This document shows, piece by piece, positions 16,172 through 24,415 of a stretch of 64,000 nt of DNA (positions are counted from its first letter, which is position 1; each line of letters begins with the position of its first letter). Source of the DNA: Thiohalorhabdus sp. Cl-TMA (lineage in GTDB: Bacteria > Pseudomonadota > Gammaproteobacteria > Thiohalorhabdales > Thiohalorhabdaceae); NCBI RefSeq assembly GCF_041821045.1, contig NZ_JBGUAW010000003.1, forward strand, positions 186,001 through 250,000, given 5' to 3'. The notes under the pieces are model-generated. The model did not search any database, was not told the origin of the DNA, and saw nothing but the letters and a program-made list of their open reading frames with translations. The position numbers and the translations under genes are program-made.

Positions 16172-18979
16172 ATGCGCTTCGTAAAATCGCTCAGGGCCTC
16201 CCTGCTGAAGAGCAACCTCCTGTGGCAGGACCGGACCTTCCTGACCGTCTCCGCACTCTGGCCCTTCGACCTGTGCGGGGATCGGCCCCTGCTGGAAACC
16301 GATTTCCTGCCCGCCATGGCCGGTGCGGACGACGGCGCCTACCTGCCTGTGGACACCGGCTACCCCAAGCCGCAGGGAGAGTTCCTGGTGATGGGCAGCT
16401 GCCACCCGCCGGGCGGAAAGGCGGTGCAGTGCCGGGCCGAGGCGGAGGTGGCCGGGGTCCGGAAGGTGGTGGAGGTGTGGGGGGATCGGTTCCGGCGGGG
16501 TGGTGGCCTGGAGGGGCCGGCGCCCTTCCGGGAAATGCCCCTCGGATACACGCACGCCTACGGCGGCGAGGGCTTCGCGGACAACCCGGTGGGCAAGGGC
16601 GCGGCGGAAGTCTACGGCGGGGAGGGCGAGCGCCACCTGCCCCTTCCCAATCTCCTGGCCGTCCAGGAGTCGGCCCCCGGCGCGACGGGCGCCACGCCGG
16701 TTGCCTTCGGCCAGACCGGCGTGGACTGGGAGTCACGGCGCAAGCTGGCCGGAACCTATGACAGCACCTACATCGAGAAATGGATGCCCGGCTTCCCGCC
16801 CGACCTGGACTGGTCGTATTTCATGCAGGCGGCGCGGGACCAGTGGCTTCCCGGGTATTTCCAGGGCGCCGAGCGGATCCGCCTCGTCAATATGCACCCG
16901 GAGCGCGGGGAGCTGCGAACGGCGCTGCCCGGCATCCGGGCGCGGATCTTCGTCCTGCGGGAAAGGGGTAATGGCGAGGAGCTGGTGGAGCTGCCGGCGA
17001 GGCTGGACACCGTGCTGCTGTTTCCGGACCGGGAAATGGGCGTGGTGGTGCACCGGGGGCTGCTGGAAGGGGTGGAGCGCGACGAGGACGATGTGCTGGG
17101 GATCCTGGTGGCCCACGAGGCGGACTCGGAGCCGCGGCGCTCCAAGGCGCACTATCGGGAATTCTACCGCGGGGTGAGCGACCCGGAGCAAAGCTTCCGC
17201 TACCAGCTGGATACCGGCCCCCTCATACCGGAAGGGTTCGCCACGGAATTCGAGGTGCTCCAGGAACGGCAGCCCGATACCGATGAATCGGCCCTAACCG
17301 GGAACCTGCAGGCCCTGGGGGACCGCAAGCGGGAGGAGGTGGAGCAGCAGGTCAAGGAGGCCGAGGCGCGGGCGGAGGATCGGCTGGCGGCCAGCCCGGA
17401 CGCCCCCCGCGTGCGCATTCAGGGGGTCCACGGTCAAACCGAAGAGGCCGCGGAGCAGGTGTCCCCGCTCTCGGAGGGCAAGGTCCAGGAGATCCTGGAC
17501 CGGGCCCTGCCGAAGAAGGCGGACGGCTCCGGGGCGGTGGATCCCGCGCGGCTCGATCTCGCGGCCCTGGATGAGCTGATGGAGCTGGGCCAGCAGGTGG
17601 CCGACGACCAGCTGGAGGGGGCCGTCCAGAAGCTGGAGGCGCAGAAGGAAGAGATCCGGAGTCGTCTGCCCGCCCAGGAGCAGGAGGCGCCGTTGGCGCG
17701 GATCGAGCGCCAGATCCGGCTCCTGCGCGGCGAGGAAGCGGCGCCGCTGCCCCGCTTCGGGCACGTCCGGGAGCAGTACGACGCCCAACGGGAGCAATTG
17801 CGGATCCGGATCCACAATCTGCATGCCCTGGGCCTGGGTGCCGAGGAGCTGGTGAAGGCCAAGGAGCACCTCGACGCCCTGGAGGAGGAGCTGCGGAAGG
17901 CCCTCGACGCGGCGATCGGGGGCTATCGGCAGTCCGCCCATCACCAGTCGGCGGCCTCCTCGCCGCATCCGGGGGAGGAGGCGGCCATCGTCGAGCGGCT
18001 GAAGCGGAACCTGGCCGCGGGAATCCAGCCTGCCGGCGGGGATTTCGCCTTCACGGATCTGTCCGGGTGCGCCTTGACGGGGGCGGATTTCAGCGGGGCG
18101 TTCCTGGAGCACGCCGACCTGCGCGGCGCCGATCTGCGGGGTGCCCGATTGGACCGGGCCATCCTCGTGTTCGCGAACCTGGAGGGGGCCAATCTGGAGG
18201 GGGCCGGCCTGCGCGAGGCGAACCTCGGCGGCGCCTGCCTGGACCGGGCGAATCTGACCGGTTGCGACGCCACCGGTGCGCTTCTGCCCCGGGCCTCCCT
18301 GGTGGAGGCGACACTCCGCAACGCCGTGCTCAAGGAGCCGGCCGAGCCCATGCGGGAGGTGGTCCTGCGCGGCGCGGACTTTACCGGCGCCGATCTGGCC
18401 GGCGGGGTTTTCCAGGAGCTGGATTTCGCCGCCGTGAACCTCACCGAAGCCAATCTGGCGGGATGTCAGTTCCTGCAATGCGGGCTGGCGGGGACCCGCT
18501 TCGACCGCGCGACCCTGGAGGGCGCCAATTTCCTCCAGGCCAGCGGCGAAGGAGCGAGCTTCCACGGCGCCGCCCTGGCCAATGGCCGCTTCCTCGGCGG
18601 CTGTGCACTTCCCGGCGCGGACTTCTCCGGGGCCGGTTGCAGCATGGGCGGTTTCCGGGAGGCGGATCTGACCGGGGCGGATTTCGGCGAGGCGCTCCTG
18701 GACCAAGCGGATTTCGGCGGGGCCCGGCTCGAAGGGGCCCGCCTGGACCGGGCGCGGCTGCGGCAGGCCATGCTCCACCGCGCCAACCTGGACCGCTGCA
18801 GCGCCCGGGGGGCCGATTTCATGGAGGCCTGGCTGCAGGAGGCCACCCTGCGGGGCACGGATCTGTCCGGCGCCAGCCTCTACGGCGCCAACCTCTATTA
18901 CATCACCATGGGGGCCACGGAGACGGCGGGCGCCAATCTCGCGGGCACCATCCTGCAGGACTGGGTGCCGGACCAATGA
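16172..18979 (+). CDS. DUF2169 protein with coiled coil and C-terminal pentapeptide repeats (T6SS accessory)
   Basis: A 935-aa protein. Residues 1-~340 match DUF2169, a domain found next to vgrG and PAAR-like genes and thought to act as an adaptor or chaperone for T6SS cargo. Cues include an N-terminal SLLKSNLLWQ-type segment, GYTHAYGGEGFADNPVGKG and YFMQAARDQWLPGYFQG. Residues ~355-600 are charged and helical (many Glu, Lys, Arg, Gln), consistent with a coiled coil. From ~635 to the end runs an almost uninterrupted array of A(D/N)LXX pentapeptide repeats, which fold as a right-handed square beta-helix. The next gene's ATG overlaps this stop. Function as a cargo loader is inferred from the family and the neighbourhood. 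Confidence 0.8.
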   Translation: MRFVKSLRASLLKSNLLWQDRTFLTVSALWPFDLCGDRPLLETDFLPAMAGADDGAYLPVDTGYPKPQGEFLVMGSCHPPGGKAVQCRAEAEVAGVRKVVEVWGDRFRRGGGLEGPAPFREMPLGYTHAYGGEGFADNPVGKGAAEVYGGEGERHLPLPNLLAVQESAPGATGATPVAFGQTGVDWESRRKLAGTYDSTYIEKWMPGFPPDLDWSYFMQAARDQWLPGYFQGAERIRLVNMHPERGELRTALPGIRARIFVLRERGNGEELVELPARLDTVLLFPDREMGVVVHRGLLEGVERDEDDVLGILVAHEADSEPRRSKAHYREFYRGVSDPEQSFRYQLDTGPLIPEGFATEFEVLQERQPDTDESALTGNLQALGDRKREEVEQQVKEAEARAEDRLAASPDAPRVRIQGVHGQTEEAAEQVSPLSEGKVQEILDRALPKKADGSGAVDPARLDLAALDELMELGQQVADDQLEGAVQKLEAQKEEIRSRLPAQEQEAPLARIERQIRLLRGEEAAPLPRFGHVREQYDAQREQLRIRIHNLHALGLGAEELVKAKEHLDALEEELRKALDAAIGGYRQSAHHQSAASSPHPGEEAAIVERLKRNLAAGIQPAGGDFAFTDLSGCALTGADFSGAFLEHADLRGADLRGARLDRAILVFANLEGANLEGAGLREANLGGACLDRANLTGCDATGALLPRASLVEATLRNAVLKEPAEPMREVVLRGADFTGADLAGGVFQELDFAAVNLTEANLAGCQFLQCGLAGTRFDRATLEGANFLQASGEGASFHGAALANGRFLGGCALPGADFSGAGCSMGGFREADLTGADFGEALLDQADFGGARLEGARLDRARLRQAMLHRANLDRCSARGADFMEAWLQEATLRGTDLSGASLYGANLYYITMGATETAGANLAGTILQDWVPDQ

Positions 18980-20052
18980 ATCGCCGGGAGCTGGAGGCGC
19001 GCATCCAGGGGCGGGAGGGCGAGCATCCCGTCATCGAAAGCCGGGATTTCTCCGGCGTGGAGCTGGCCGGCGCGCAGCTCCAGGGGGGCATCTTCTACAG
19101 CACCGCCTTCCGGGGCGCGGTGCTGCGCGGCGCCGATCTGCGGGAGTCCCTGTTCATGGACTGCGATTTCACCGGCGCCGATCTGCGGGGGGCGGACCTG
19201 AGCCGAACCAAGCTCATGCAGGGCACCATCGGGGAGGCGGACTGCTCCGGCTGCGCTGCGGAGTCCCTGGTGCTGGCGGAAACGGAGGGCGCCGGAAGCG
19301 TCTGGACGGAGGCCTGCATGGACAACGGCGTGCTCGGCGGCGGAGACCTTACCGGGGCGCGCTTCACGGGAATCCGGGCGGAGAAGATGGTCCTGGCCGG
19401 TTGCCGCCTGGACGACGTTGACCTCTCCGGCGCCCGGCTCGTGGAGCCCAACCTGGCCGCCAGCACGGGGATGCGGGGGCTGCGCCTGTCCGGGGCCGCC
19501 ATCGAGCGCGGCACTTTCCAGGACCTGGCCCTGGAGGACTATGACTTCCGCGATATGGCGCTTTCGGACTGCCAGTTCCTGGAGGCCTCCCTGCCCGGCG
19601 CGGATTTCAGCGGACTGGATCTGGGACAGTGCGGGTTCAAGGGGGCGGAGCTGACCGGCGCGCGCTTCGACCGGACGGTTACCCGGTATGCCATGTTCCT
19701 CGAAGCGGATCTTTCCCGGGCCAGCCTGCGGGGTGCCGGCCTCCAGCAGGCCCTGCTGATCGGCGCGAACCTTGCCGGAGCCGAGCTCGCGGGGGCGGAC
19801 CTGGAGATGGCCATGCTGCGCGAGGCCCGCTGTCCCGAGGCGGGCTTCGTCGGCGCCCGGCTCCGCTACGCGGACCTGTCCCAGGCCGACCTCACGGGCG
19901 CCGACCTGAGCCGCGCGGAGCTCTACCAGGCGAAGCTGCATCGCATTCGGGAGGAAAAGACCATCTGGGACGGCTCCTCGCGGGACCAGGCGAAGGAGAC
20001 CGACGAAAAGCGCGCCGAGGCGGAGGATTTCCGTCCGGCGGGAAAGGGCTGA
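18976..20052 (+). CDS. Pentapeptide-repeat protein (T6SS accessory)
   Basis: A 358-aa protein whose ATG overlaps the preceding TGA (ATGA). Apart from a short N-terminal helix (NRRELEARIQGREGE) and a charged C-terminal tail, residues ~22-335 are pentapeptide repeats (ADLRGADL, GADLSRAEL and similar), predicting a long beta-helical rod. It resembles the C-terminal half of the preceding protein, so the pair may come from duplication and partial fusion. Such proteins recur in DUF2169/DUF3540/DUF4150 clusters, where their job is unknown. A role as structural rod, adaptor or effector is possible, and no catalytic motif is visible. No signal peptide is present. Confidence 0.8.
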   Translation: MNRRELEARIQGREGEHPVIESRDFSGVELAGAQLQGGIFYSTAFRGAVLRGADLRESLFMDCDFTGADLRGADLSRTKLMQGTIGEADCSGCAAESLVLAETEGAGSVWTEACMDNGVLGGGDLTGARFTGIRAEKMVLAGCRLDDVDLSGARLVEPNLAASTGMRGLRLSGAAIERGTFQDLALEDYDFRDMALSDCQFLEASLPGADFSGLDLGQCGFKGAELTGARFDRTVTRYAMFLEADLSRASLRGAGLQQALLIGANLAGAELAGADLEMAMLREARCPEAGFVGARLRYADLSQADLTGADLSRAELYQAKLHRIREEKTIWDGSSRDQAKETDEKRAEAEDFRPAGKG

Positions 20053-20053
20053 A

Positions 20054-20731
20054 ATGGGTCGATCGGAGGCACCGGCCATGCAAGAAGGAAGCACCGTGGA
20101 AGGAACGCAGGTACCGCCCGCACAGGAGCTGCGGGCCGGGGTGGTGGAATCCGCCGCGCAGGGCGGCTGGAGCGTGGCGCTGGATACCGGAAAGATTCGG
20201 GCCGAAAAGGCCTTCAGCTGCCTGGTGGAGCCCCGGTGGGGCGACCGCGTCCTGGTGGCGGAGCTGGCCGGCGCGGCCTACATCCTCGCGGTTCTGGAGC
20301 GCCAGGGCGCCCAGGACACGCGCCTGAGCTTCCCGGGGAACGTGGATATGCAGGCGCCCAACGGCGACCTGCGCCTCACTTCGGACCGGGAGGTGGACCT
20401 CACGGGCTCGGAGGCGCGGGTGACGGCCCAGCGGACCCGCATGCTGTCCCGGGAGATGGACGTCTACGCCGAGCATCTGTCGGCGCGTGGTGGTGCCCTC
20501 CAGGCGCAGGCCACAGAGGTGAGCGTGACCGCCAAGCGCAGCAATACGGTAATCGGTCGGGTCTTCCAGCGCGCCGAAGCGGTGGTGCGTCAGGTGGAGC
20601 AGGTGGAGACGCTGCACGTGGGCAGCCTCGTCCAGACCGTGCGCGAGCAGCTCAACCTGCGGGCCCGCTGGGGCGTCCTGCGCACCAGCAAGGACCTGAG
20701 CATCGACGGCGAGCACATCCACATGGGCTGA
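20054..20731 (+). CDS. DUF3540-family T6SS-associated protein
   Basis: A 225-aa protein; the ATG at 20054 follows AAGGG at a proper distance. A second ATG nine codons in is an alternative. The central part (RAEKAFSCLVEPRWGDRVLV, ILAVLERQ) looks like a small OB-type or beta-sandwich domain. It is followed by regular beta strands (VDMQAPNGDLRLTSDREVDL and so on), resembling the needle-like repeats of VgrG tails. DUF3540 proteins occur almost only in T6SS loci with DUF2169 and DUF4150 neighbours, as here. By shape it could be a spike-associated assembly factor. Family call is good, biochemical role unknown. Confidence 0.7.
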   Translation: MGRSEAPAMQEGSTVEGTQVPPAQELRAGVVESAAQGGWSVALDTGKIRAEKAFSCLVEPRWGDRVLVAELAGAAYILAVLERQGAQDTRLSFPGNVDMQAPNGDLRLTSDREVDLTGSEARVTAQRTRMLSREMDVYAEHLSARGGALQAQATEVSVTAKRSNTVIGRVFQRAEAVVRQVEQVETLHVGSLVQTVREQLNLRARWGVLRTSKDLSIDGEHIHMG

Positions 20732-20750
20732 AGGGCCCCAAGGAGCGGCC

Positions 20751-21143
20751 ATGTTCCAGAATACGCAGATGCCCGGCATGAACTTCGCGATCCCGGACGT
20801 ATGCCTGACGCCGCCCTTCGCGGTTCCCGTGCCCTATCCCAACATCGCCATGTCGGCCACGGCCGTGCCCTCGCAGTTCAAGCTCCTCAATCTGGGCATG
20901 CCGCTGCATAACATGATGACCATGGGGACAATCAGCATGGGGGACCAGGGGGGCGTCTGGCTCAACCCGATATCCGGCATGTTCATGGGTCCCTACCGCC
21001 ACTTCCGGTGCAGCACCAAGGTGTTCTCGGGCGGCCTGCCGGCTACCCGGATGCTCGACAACACCGGCCAGGACGGCCTGTCGCCCGGGGCCTTCGGCCT
21101 CACGCTCGTGCCCGGACAGTTCAAATCCCTCATTCTCGCCTGA
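20751..21143 (+). CDS. DUF4150 PAAR-like spike-tip protein
   Basis: A 130-aa protein with AAGGAG upstream of the ATG. It matches the DUF4150 (PAAR_4) family: PDVCLTPPFAVPVPYPN near the start, then a Met-rich middle and NTGQDGLSPGAFGLTLVPGQ. PAAR-type proteins cap the VgrG trimer and carry effectors as fused domains or partners. This one ends just after the tip domain, so no toxin is fused. Any effector must be one of the neighbouring proteins, the VgrG tails, or be encoded elsewhere. It overlaps nothing and lies 19 bases after the DUF3540 gene. Confidence 0.8.
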   Translation: MFQNTQMPGMNFAIPDVCLTPPFAVPVPYPNIAMSATAVPSQFKLLNLGMPLHNMMTMGTISMGDQGGVWLNPISGMFMGPYRHFRCSTKVFSGGLPATRMLDNTGQDGLSPGAFGLTLVPGQFKSLILA

Positions 21144-21155
21144 CAGGAGCCCGTA

Positions 21156-21488
21156 TTGGCGGAAAAGTCCGAAGAAGCGCAGCAGGAGGAGCAGGACGGG
21201 GGTGTTCAGGTGCACGTGCCCCCGGACCTGGATTACGTGTACCGGGATGCCTTCGAGGTGTTCGTGGGGCGGGGGGACGTGGTGCTGGAGCTCGCCAACC
21301 ACCATCGCGGCATGCCCGGCCACGTGACCATCGGCAACCGCATCGTCCTTTCGATCCCCAATGCTTACCACCTGCAGCAGAAGCTGCAGCAGGCCCTCCA
21401 CGAAGCCCAGCTACAGCTGCAGCAGAGCCTCCAGGCCCAGCAGCAGGCGCAGGGTCAGGGCTCCGGAACGGGCGGCTACGGTACCTGA
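21156..21488 (+). CDS. Small DUF3467-like protein at the end of the spike operon
   Basis: A 110-aa protein starting at TTG 21156, chosen because AGGAG ends 6 bases upstream. Residues ~20-80 (YVYRDAFEVFVGRGDVVLEL, NHHRGMPGHVTI, RIVLSIPNAYHLQQKLQQAL) look like the DUF3467 fold, a small alpha/beta domain of unknown role. The C-terminus is a low-complexity Gln/Ala/Gly tail. It is the last gene of the vgrG-to-PAAR operon; its stop codon lies inside the terminator hairpin at 21484-21512. It may be an immunity, chaperone or tip-binding protein, but nothing in the sequence decides this. Confidence 0.6.
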   Translation: MAEKSEEAQQEEQDGGVQVHVPPDLDYVYRDAFEVFVGRGDVVLELANHHRGMPGHVTIGNRIVLSIPNAYHLQQKLQQALHEAQLQLQQSLQAQQQAQGQGSGTGGYGT

Positions 21489-21512
21489 GCGGCGCGAAGG
21501 GCGCCGCTCAGG
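21484..21512. terminator. Bidirectional hairpin containing both convergent stop codons
   Basis: A perfect 12-bp GC-rich stem (21484-21495 with 21501-21512) has a 5-nt loop. The TGA of the plus-strand gene (21486-21488) and the TGA of the minus-strand regulator (21508-21510) both lie in the stem. There is no T-run. It probably separates the two convergent transcripts. Confidence 0.6.
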
Positions 21513-22158
21513 AGGCTACCCATCCCTTCTGCAGGGCCAGGAAGACCGCCTCGCCCCGGGTCCGTACTTTCATGGCCTTCAGGATGGCGCTGACGTGGAT
21601 GCGGATGGTGCCTTCCGCCACCCCCAGCTCATCGGCGATCAGCCGGTTGGGGAGGCCGCGCGCCACCAAGTTGAGGACCTCGCGCTGACGCGGGCTCAGG
21701 AGGTGCTGGGCCTCTTCCCTGGTCCGCGGGGCCTCCTCCTCGGCCAGCTCTCCGAGCAGCACGGGGCCGGCCAGGGCCGGCGGCGAATAGAAGCCGCCCG
21801 CATGCACCTGCTCGATGGCCTGGATCATCTGTCTCCGGCTGGATGTCTTGGGGACGTAGCCGCGCGCGCCGGCCTCGAACATCCGCGTCATCAAGGCCTG
21901 GTCCTCGGCGCCGCAGATCCCCAGCCACGGAATGGTCGGGGCGGCGCCCGCCAGATACCGCAGCGCCTGGTCGTTGTCGCCGCAGGGCAGATCCGGGGCC
22001 AGCAGGCCGATGTCGATGTCCGGATGCAGGGCAATATACTCCAGCGCCTCCTCGCAGCTCGAAGCCTCGAGAATTTCCGGACGCTCCTCCAAATCCAGGA
22101 GAAGATGGCGCATCCCCTCCCGGAACAGCAGATGGTCGTCCACTAATAGTATTTTCAT
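21508..22158 (-). CDS. LuxR/NarL-type response regulator with degenerate receiver domain
   Basis: A 216-aa protein. The second of two adjacent ATGs (22158) is chosen because GGGGGA lies 5 bases upstream. Residues 1-~120 form a receiver domain with the acidic pair D7-D8 (LLVDDH) and the conserved Lys104 (YVPK). However, the phospho-acceptor position reads LLAPDLP, Ala54 instead of Asp, and the conserved Thr/Ser position is Cys82. Phosphorylation at the usual site is therefore unlikely. Residues ~150-210 are a LuxR helix-turn-helix (LLSPRQREVLNLVARGLPNR). It is transcribed away from tssB across a 212-base gap and converges on the vgrG operon, so control of the T6SS genes is a reasonable inference. 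No histidine kinase lies beside it. Confidence 0.8.
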   Translation of the reverse strand: MKILLVDDHLLFREGMRHLLLDLEERPEILEASSCEEALEYIALHPDIDIGLLAPDLPCGDNDQALRYLAGAAPTIPWLGICGAEDQALMTRMFEAGARGYVPKTSSRRQMIQAIEQVHAGGFYSPPALAGPVLLGELAEEEAPRTREEAQHLLSPRQREVLNLVARGLPNRLIADELGVAEGTIRIHVSAILKAMKVRTRGEAVFLALQKGWVAS

Positions 22159-22370
22159 CATATCCCCCGACTTCACAGACGGATGGAAATAGCAGGCCCT
22201 GCATAGATGGAAGTTCATATTTACTGGGGGGGACCCAATGCGTAAGGTTCAAAAACCGGACGGAGGGGCCTGATCCCCGCCGATTTTCGAGGCTAAGTAT
22301 AAACATGGTTCCGTTATCGAACTGTTAATCGCCGCGGCGCCCGGTGCCAGCCGGCAACAGGAGTTAGGTC
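22159..22370. promoter_or_regulatory. Divergent control region between the LuxR-type regulator and tssB
   Basis: This 212-base gap separates the two divergent transcripts and must hold both promoters. It is somewhat AT-richer around 22210-22240 and 22290-22330. A TATAAA-like box lies near 22299-22304, with no matching -35 I can defend. No sigma-54 -24/-12 pattern is visible, although sigma-54 controls some T6SS operons. Confidence 0.4.
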
Positions 22371-22859
22371 ATGGCGAAGCCAACGCAGGGATCCGTCGCC
22401 CCGAAGGAACGGGTGAATATCGTCTACAAGCCGGCTACCGGCGAAGCCACGGAGCGGGTGGAGCTGCCCTTGAGGGCGCTGGTCCTGGGGGATTTCACCA
22501 AGCGGGCCGACGACCGCTCCATCGAGGAGCGGGAGCCGGTCCAGGTGGGCCCGGACAATTTCGACGAGGTCATGGAGAGCATGGACCTGGAGCTCTCCTT
22601 CTCCGTCCCCAACCGGCTCACCGAGCAGGGACAAAAAGAGGTGGAGGTGAAGCTGAACCCCAAGGAGCTGGCGGACTTCCACCCCGATCGGATCCTCGAA
22701 GCGGTCCCGGAGATGCAGAAGACGCTGGCGGTGCGCGAGGCCCTCAAGGCCCTGAAGGGGCCCATTGGGAACATCCCGGAGGTCCGCCGCACCATCCAGC
22801 GCCTCCTGCAGGACGAAGAGACCCGTTCCCAGCTGGAGAGTGAGCTGGGCATCAAGTAA
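22371..22859 (+). CDS. tssB: T6SS contractile sheath small subunit TssB (VipA)
   Basis: A 162-aa protein of typical length. Family features are VNIVYKPATGEATERVELPL, ALVLGDFT, NFDEVMESMDLELSFSVPNRL and the C-terminal helical part ending SELGIK. TssB and TssC interlock to form the cytoplasmic sheath whose contraction drives the Hcp tube and VgrG tip into a target cell. This is the first gene of the structural operon. An intrinsic terminator lies between it and tssC, which is unusual for two subunits needed in equal amounts. Confidence 0.95.
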   Translation: MAKPTQGSVAPKERVNIVYKPATGEATERVELPLRALVLGDFTKRADDRSIEEREPVQVGPDNFDEVMESMDLELSFSVPNRLTEQGQKEVEVKLNPKELADFHPDRILEAVPEMQKTLAVREALKALKGPIGNIPEVRRTIQRLLQDEETRSQLESELGIK

Positions 22860-22864
22860 CCACG

Positions 22865-22895
22865 AAAGGCCGCGGCCCGTAGCCGCGGTTTTTTT
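22865..22895 (+). terminator. Intrinsic terminator between tssB and tssC
   Basis: A 7-bp perfect GC stem (22870-22876 with 22882-22888) encloses a 5-nt loop. Seven T residues follow (22889-22895), and three A residues upstream can extend the stem through two wobble pairs. It starts just after the tssB stop and ends 15 bases before the tssC start, so part of the transcription from the tssB promoter should stop here. Confidence 0.8.
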
Positions 22896-22909
22896 GCGAG
22901 GTGCATGGA

Positions 22910-24364
22910 ATGGCCGAAGGGACGGATACCGCGGAGATGCCCCTGGTGGGGCAGATTCTGGACCAGACACGCTTCGCCCCGGACGAGGAGGGCTACCAGC
23001 TCGCCCGCGAGGGGGTGCAGGCCCTGCTGCTGCGTTTGCTCGGCGGCGAGGTGGAGGAGGAGCGCGTCGACAAGCGGGTGCTGGACGAAATGATCGACGA
23101 GCTGGACCGCCGGCTGGGGGCCCAGATGGACGAGATCCTCCATCATCCCGATTTCCAGGAGATGGAGAGCACCTGGCGCGGCCTCCGCTTCCTCGTGGAC
23201 CGCACGGACTTCAAGGAGAACATCCGGATCGAGGTGATGAACGCCTCCAAGCAGGATCTCCTGGAGGACTTCGAGGAGGCCGGGGAGAACACCAGCTCCG
23301 GGCTCTACCGCCATGCCTACACCAACGGCTTCGGGCAGTTCGGCGGCGAGCCCGTCGGCGTGATGGTCGGTGACTACAGCTTCACGCCCGCCGGCGCGGA
23401 CATCCGCCTCCTGCAGGAGCTGGGCAGCCTCGGCACCATGCTCCACGCTCCCTTCATCGGCAACGCTGGTGAGGAGTTCTTTCGCTTGGAGAGCTTCGAG
23501 GAGCTTCCGCAGCTCAAGGACCTGGAGTCCATTTTCGAGGGGCCCCGCTACGCCAAGTGGAACACCCTCCGGAACTCGCCGGACGCCAACAACATCGGTC
23601 TGACCCTGCCGCGGTTCATGCTCCGCACCCCCTATGGGGAGGACAGCCCCATCCGGCGCTTCAATTACTCGGAGGCCACCGAGGGGCACAACGAGAACTA
23701 CCTCTGGGGGAGCGCCTCGTACGCCTTCGCCACCCGGGTGACCGAGAGCTTCGCCAATTACCGCTGGTGCCCCAACATCATCGGGCCCACCTCCGGCGGC
23801 GCCATGAAGGACATGCCGGTGGACACGGTGGTGAAGGAGGGCCAGGAGCTGCTGTTCGGCCCCGTGGAGGTGCCCATCTCCGATCGGCAGGAGTTCGAGC
23901 TCTCCGAACTGGGCTTCATCCCGCTGACCCTGCGCAAGGGAAGCGACAACGCGGCCTTCTTCTCCGCCAACTCCGTGCAGAAGCCCAAATACTTCGGCGC
24001 CGACGAGGAGAGCAAGCAGGCCGAGCTCAACTACCGCCTCGGCACGCAGCTGCCCTACCTGTTCATCGTCAGCCGGCTCGCCCATTACCTGAAGGTGCTG
24101 CAGCGGGAGAATCTCGGCAGCTGGAAGGGGCGGGCGGAGCTGGAGAACGAGCTCAATCGCTGGCTCCGCCAGTACGTGGCCGACCAGGAGAATCCCGCGC
24201 CGGCCACGCGCAGCCAGCGGCCCCTGCGCCGGGCCAATATCAAGGTCGACGAGGTGGCCGGCGAGGGCGGCTGGTACAAGGTTTCCATGGATGTGACGCC
24301 GCATTTCAAATTCATGGGGGTCAACTTCACCTTGTCCCTCAGCGGCATGCTGGAGCGGGTGTAA
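22910..24364 (+). CDS. tssC: T6SS contractile sheath large subunit TssC (VipB)
   Basis: A 484-aa protein. The ATG at 22910 is chosen with GAGG 8 bases upstream. Family features appear in order: ILHHPDFQEMESTWRGLRFL, FGGEPVGVMVGDYSFTP, FMLRTPYGEDSPIRRFNY, LWGSASYAFA and the C-terminal core-forming part VTPHFKFMGVNFTLSLSG. It pairs with TssB to build the sheath. It is transcribed with hcp and tssJ downstream. The protein is of normal length with no missing region. Confidence 0.95.
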   Translation: MAEGTDTAEMPLVGQILDQTRFAPDEEGYQLAREGVQALLLRLLGGEVEEERVDKRVLDEMIDELDRRLGAQMDEILHHPDFQEMESTWRGLRFLVDRTDFKENIRIEVMNASKQDLLEDFEEAGENTSSGLYRHAYTNGFGQFGGEPVGVMVGDYSFTPAGADIRLLQELGSLGTMLHAPFIGNAGEEFFRLESFEELPQLKDLESIFEGPRYAKWNTLRNSPDANNIGLTLPRFMLRTPYGEDSPIRRFNYSEATEGHNENYLWGSASYAFATRVTESFANYRWCPNIIGPTSGGAMKDMPVDTVVKEGQELLFGPVEVPISDRQEFELSELGFIPLTLRKGSDNAAFFSANSVQKPKYFGADEESKQAELNYRLGTQLPYLFIVSRLAHYLKVLQRENLGSWKGRAELENELNRWLRQYVADQENPAPATRSQRPLRRANIKVDEVAGEGGWYKVSMDVTPHFKFMGVNFTLSLSGMLERV

Positions 24365-24415
24365 GGGGGGAGCCCTGCCCCACGAGTGATCCGGGAATGA
24401 ATAAGGAGAAGTGAG

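Noticed and set aside
12701-16636. A very long open frame on the minus strand across the second VgrG and beyond
   Set aside because: It is antisense to clear VgrG and DUF2169 coding sequence. In GC-rich DNA such mirror frames are common; it has no ribosome site or recognisable domain.
22159-22370. Sigma-54 promoter for the T6SS operon
   Set aside because: No GG-N10-GC pattern with the usual TGGCAC/TTGC context is present.
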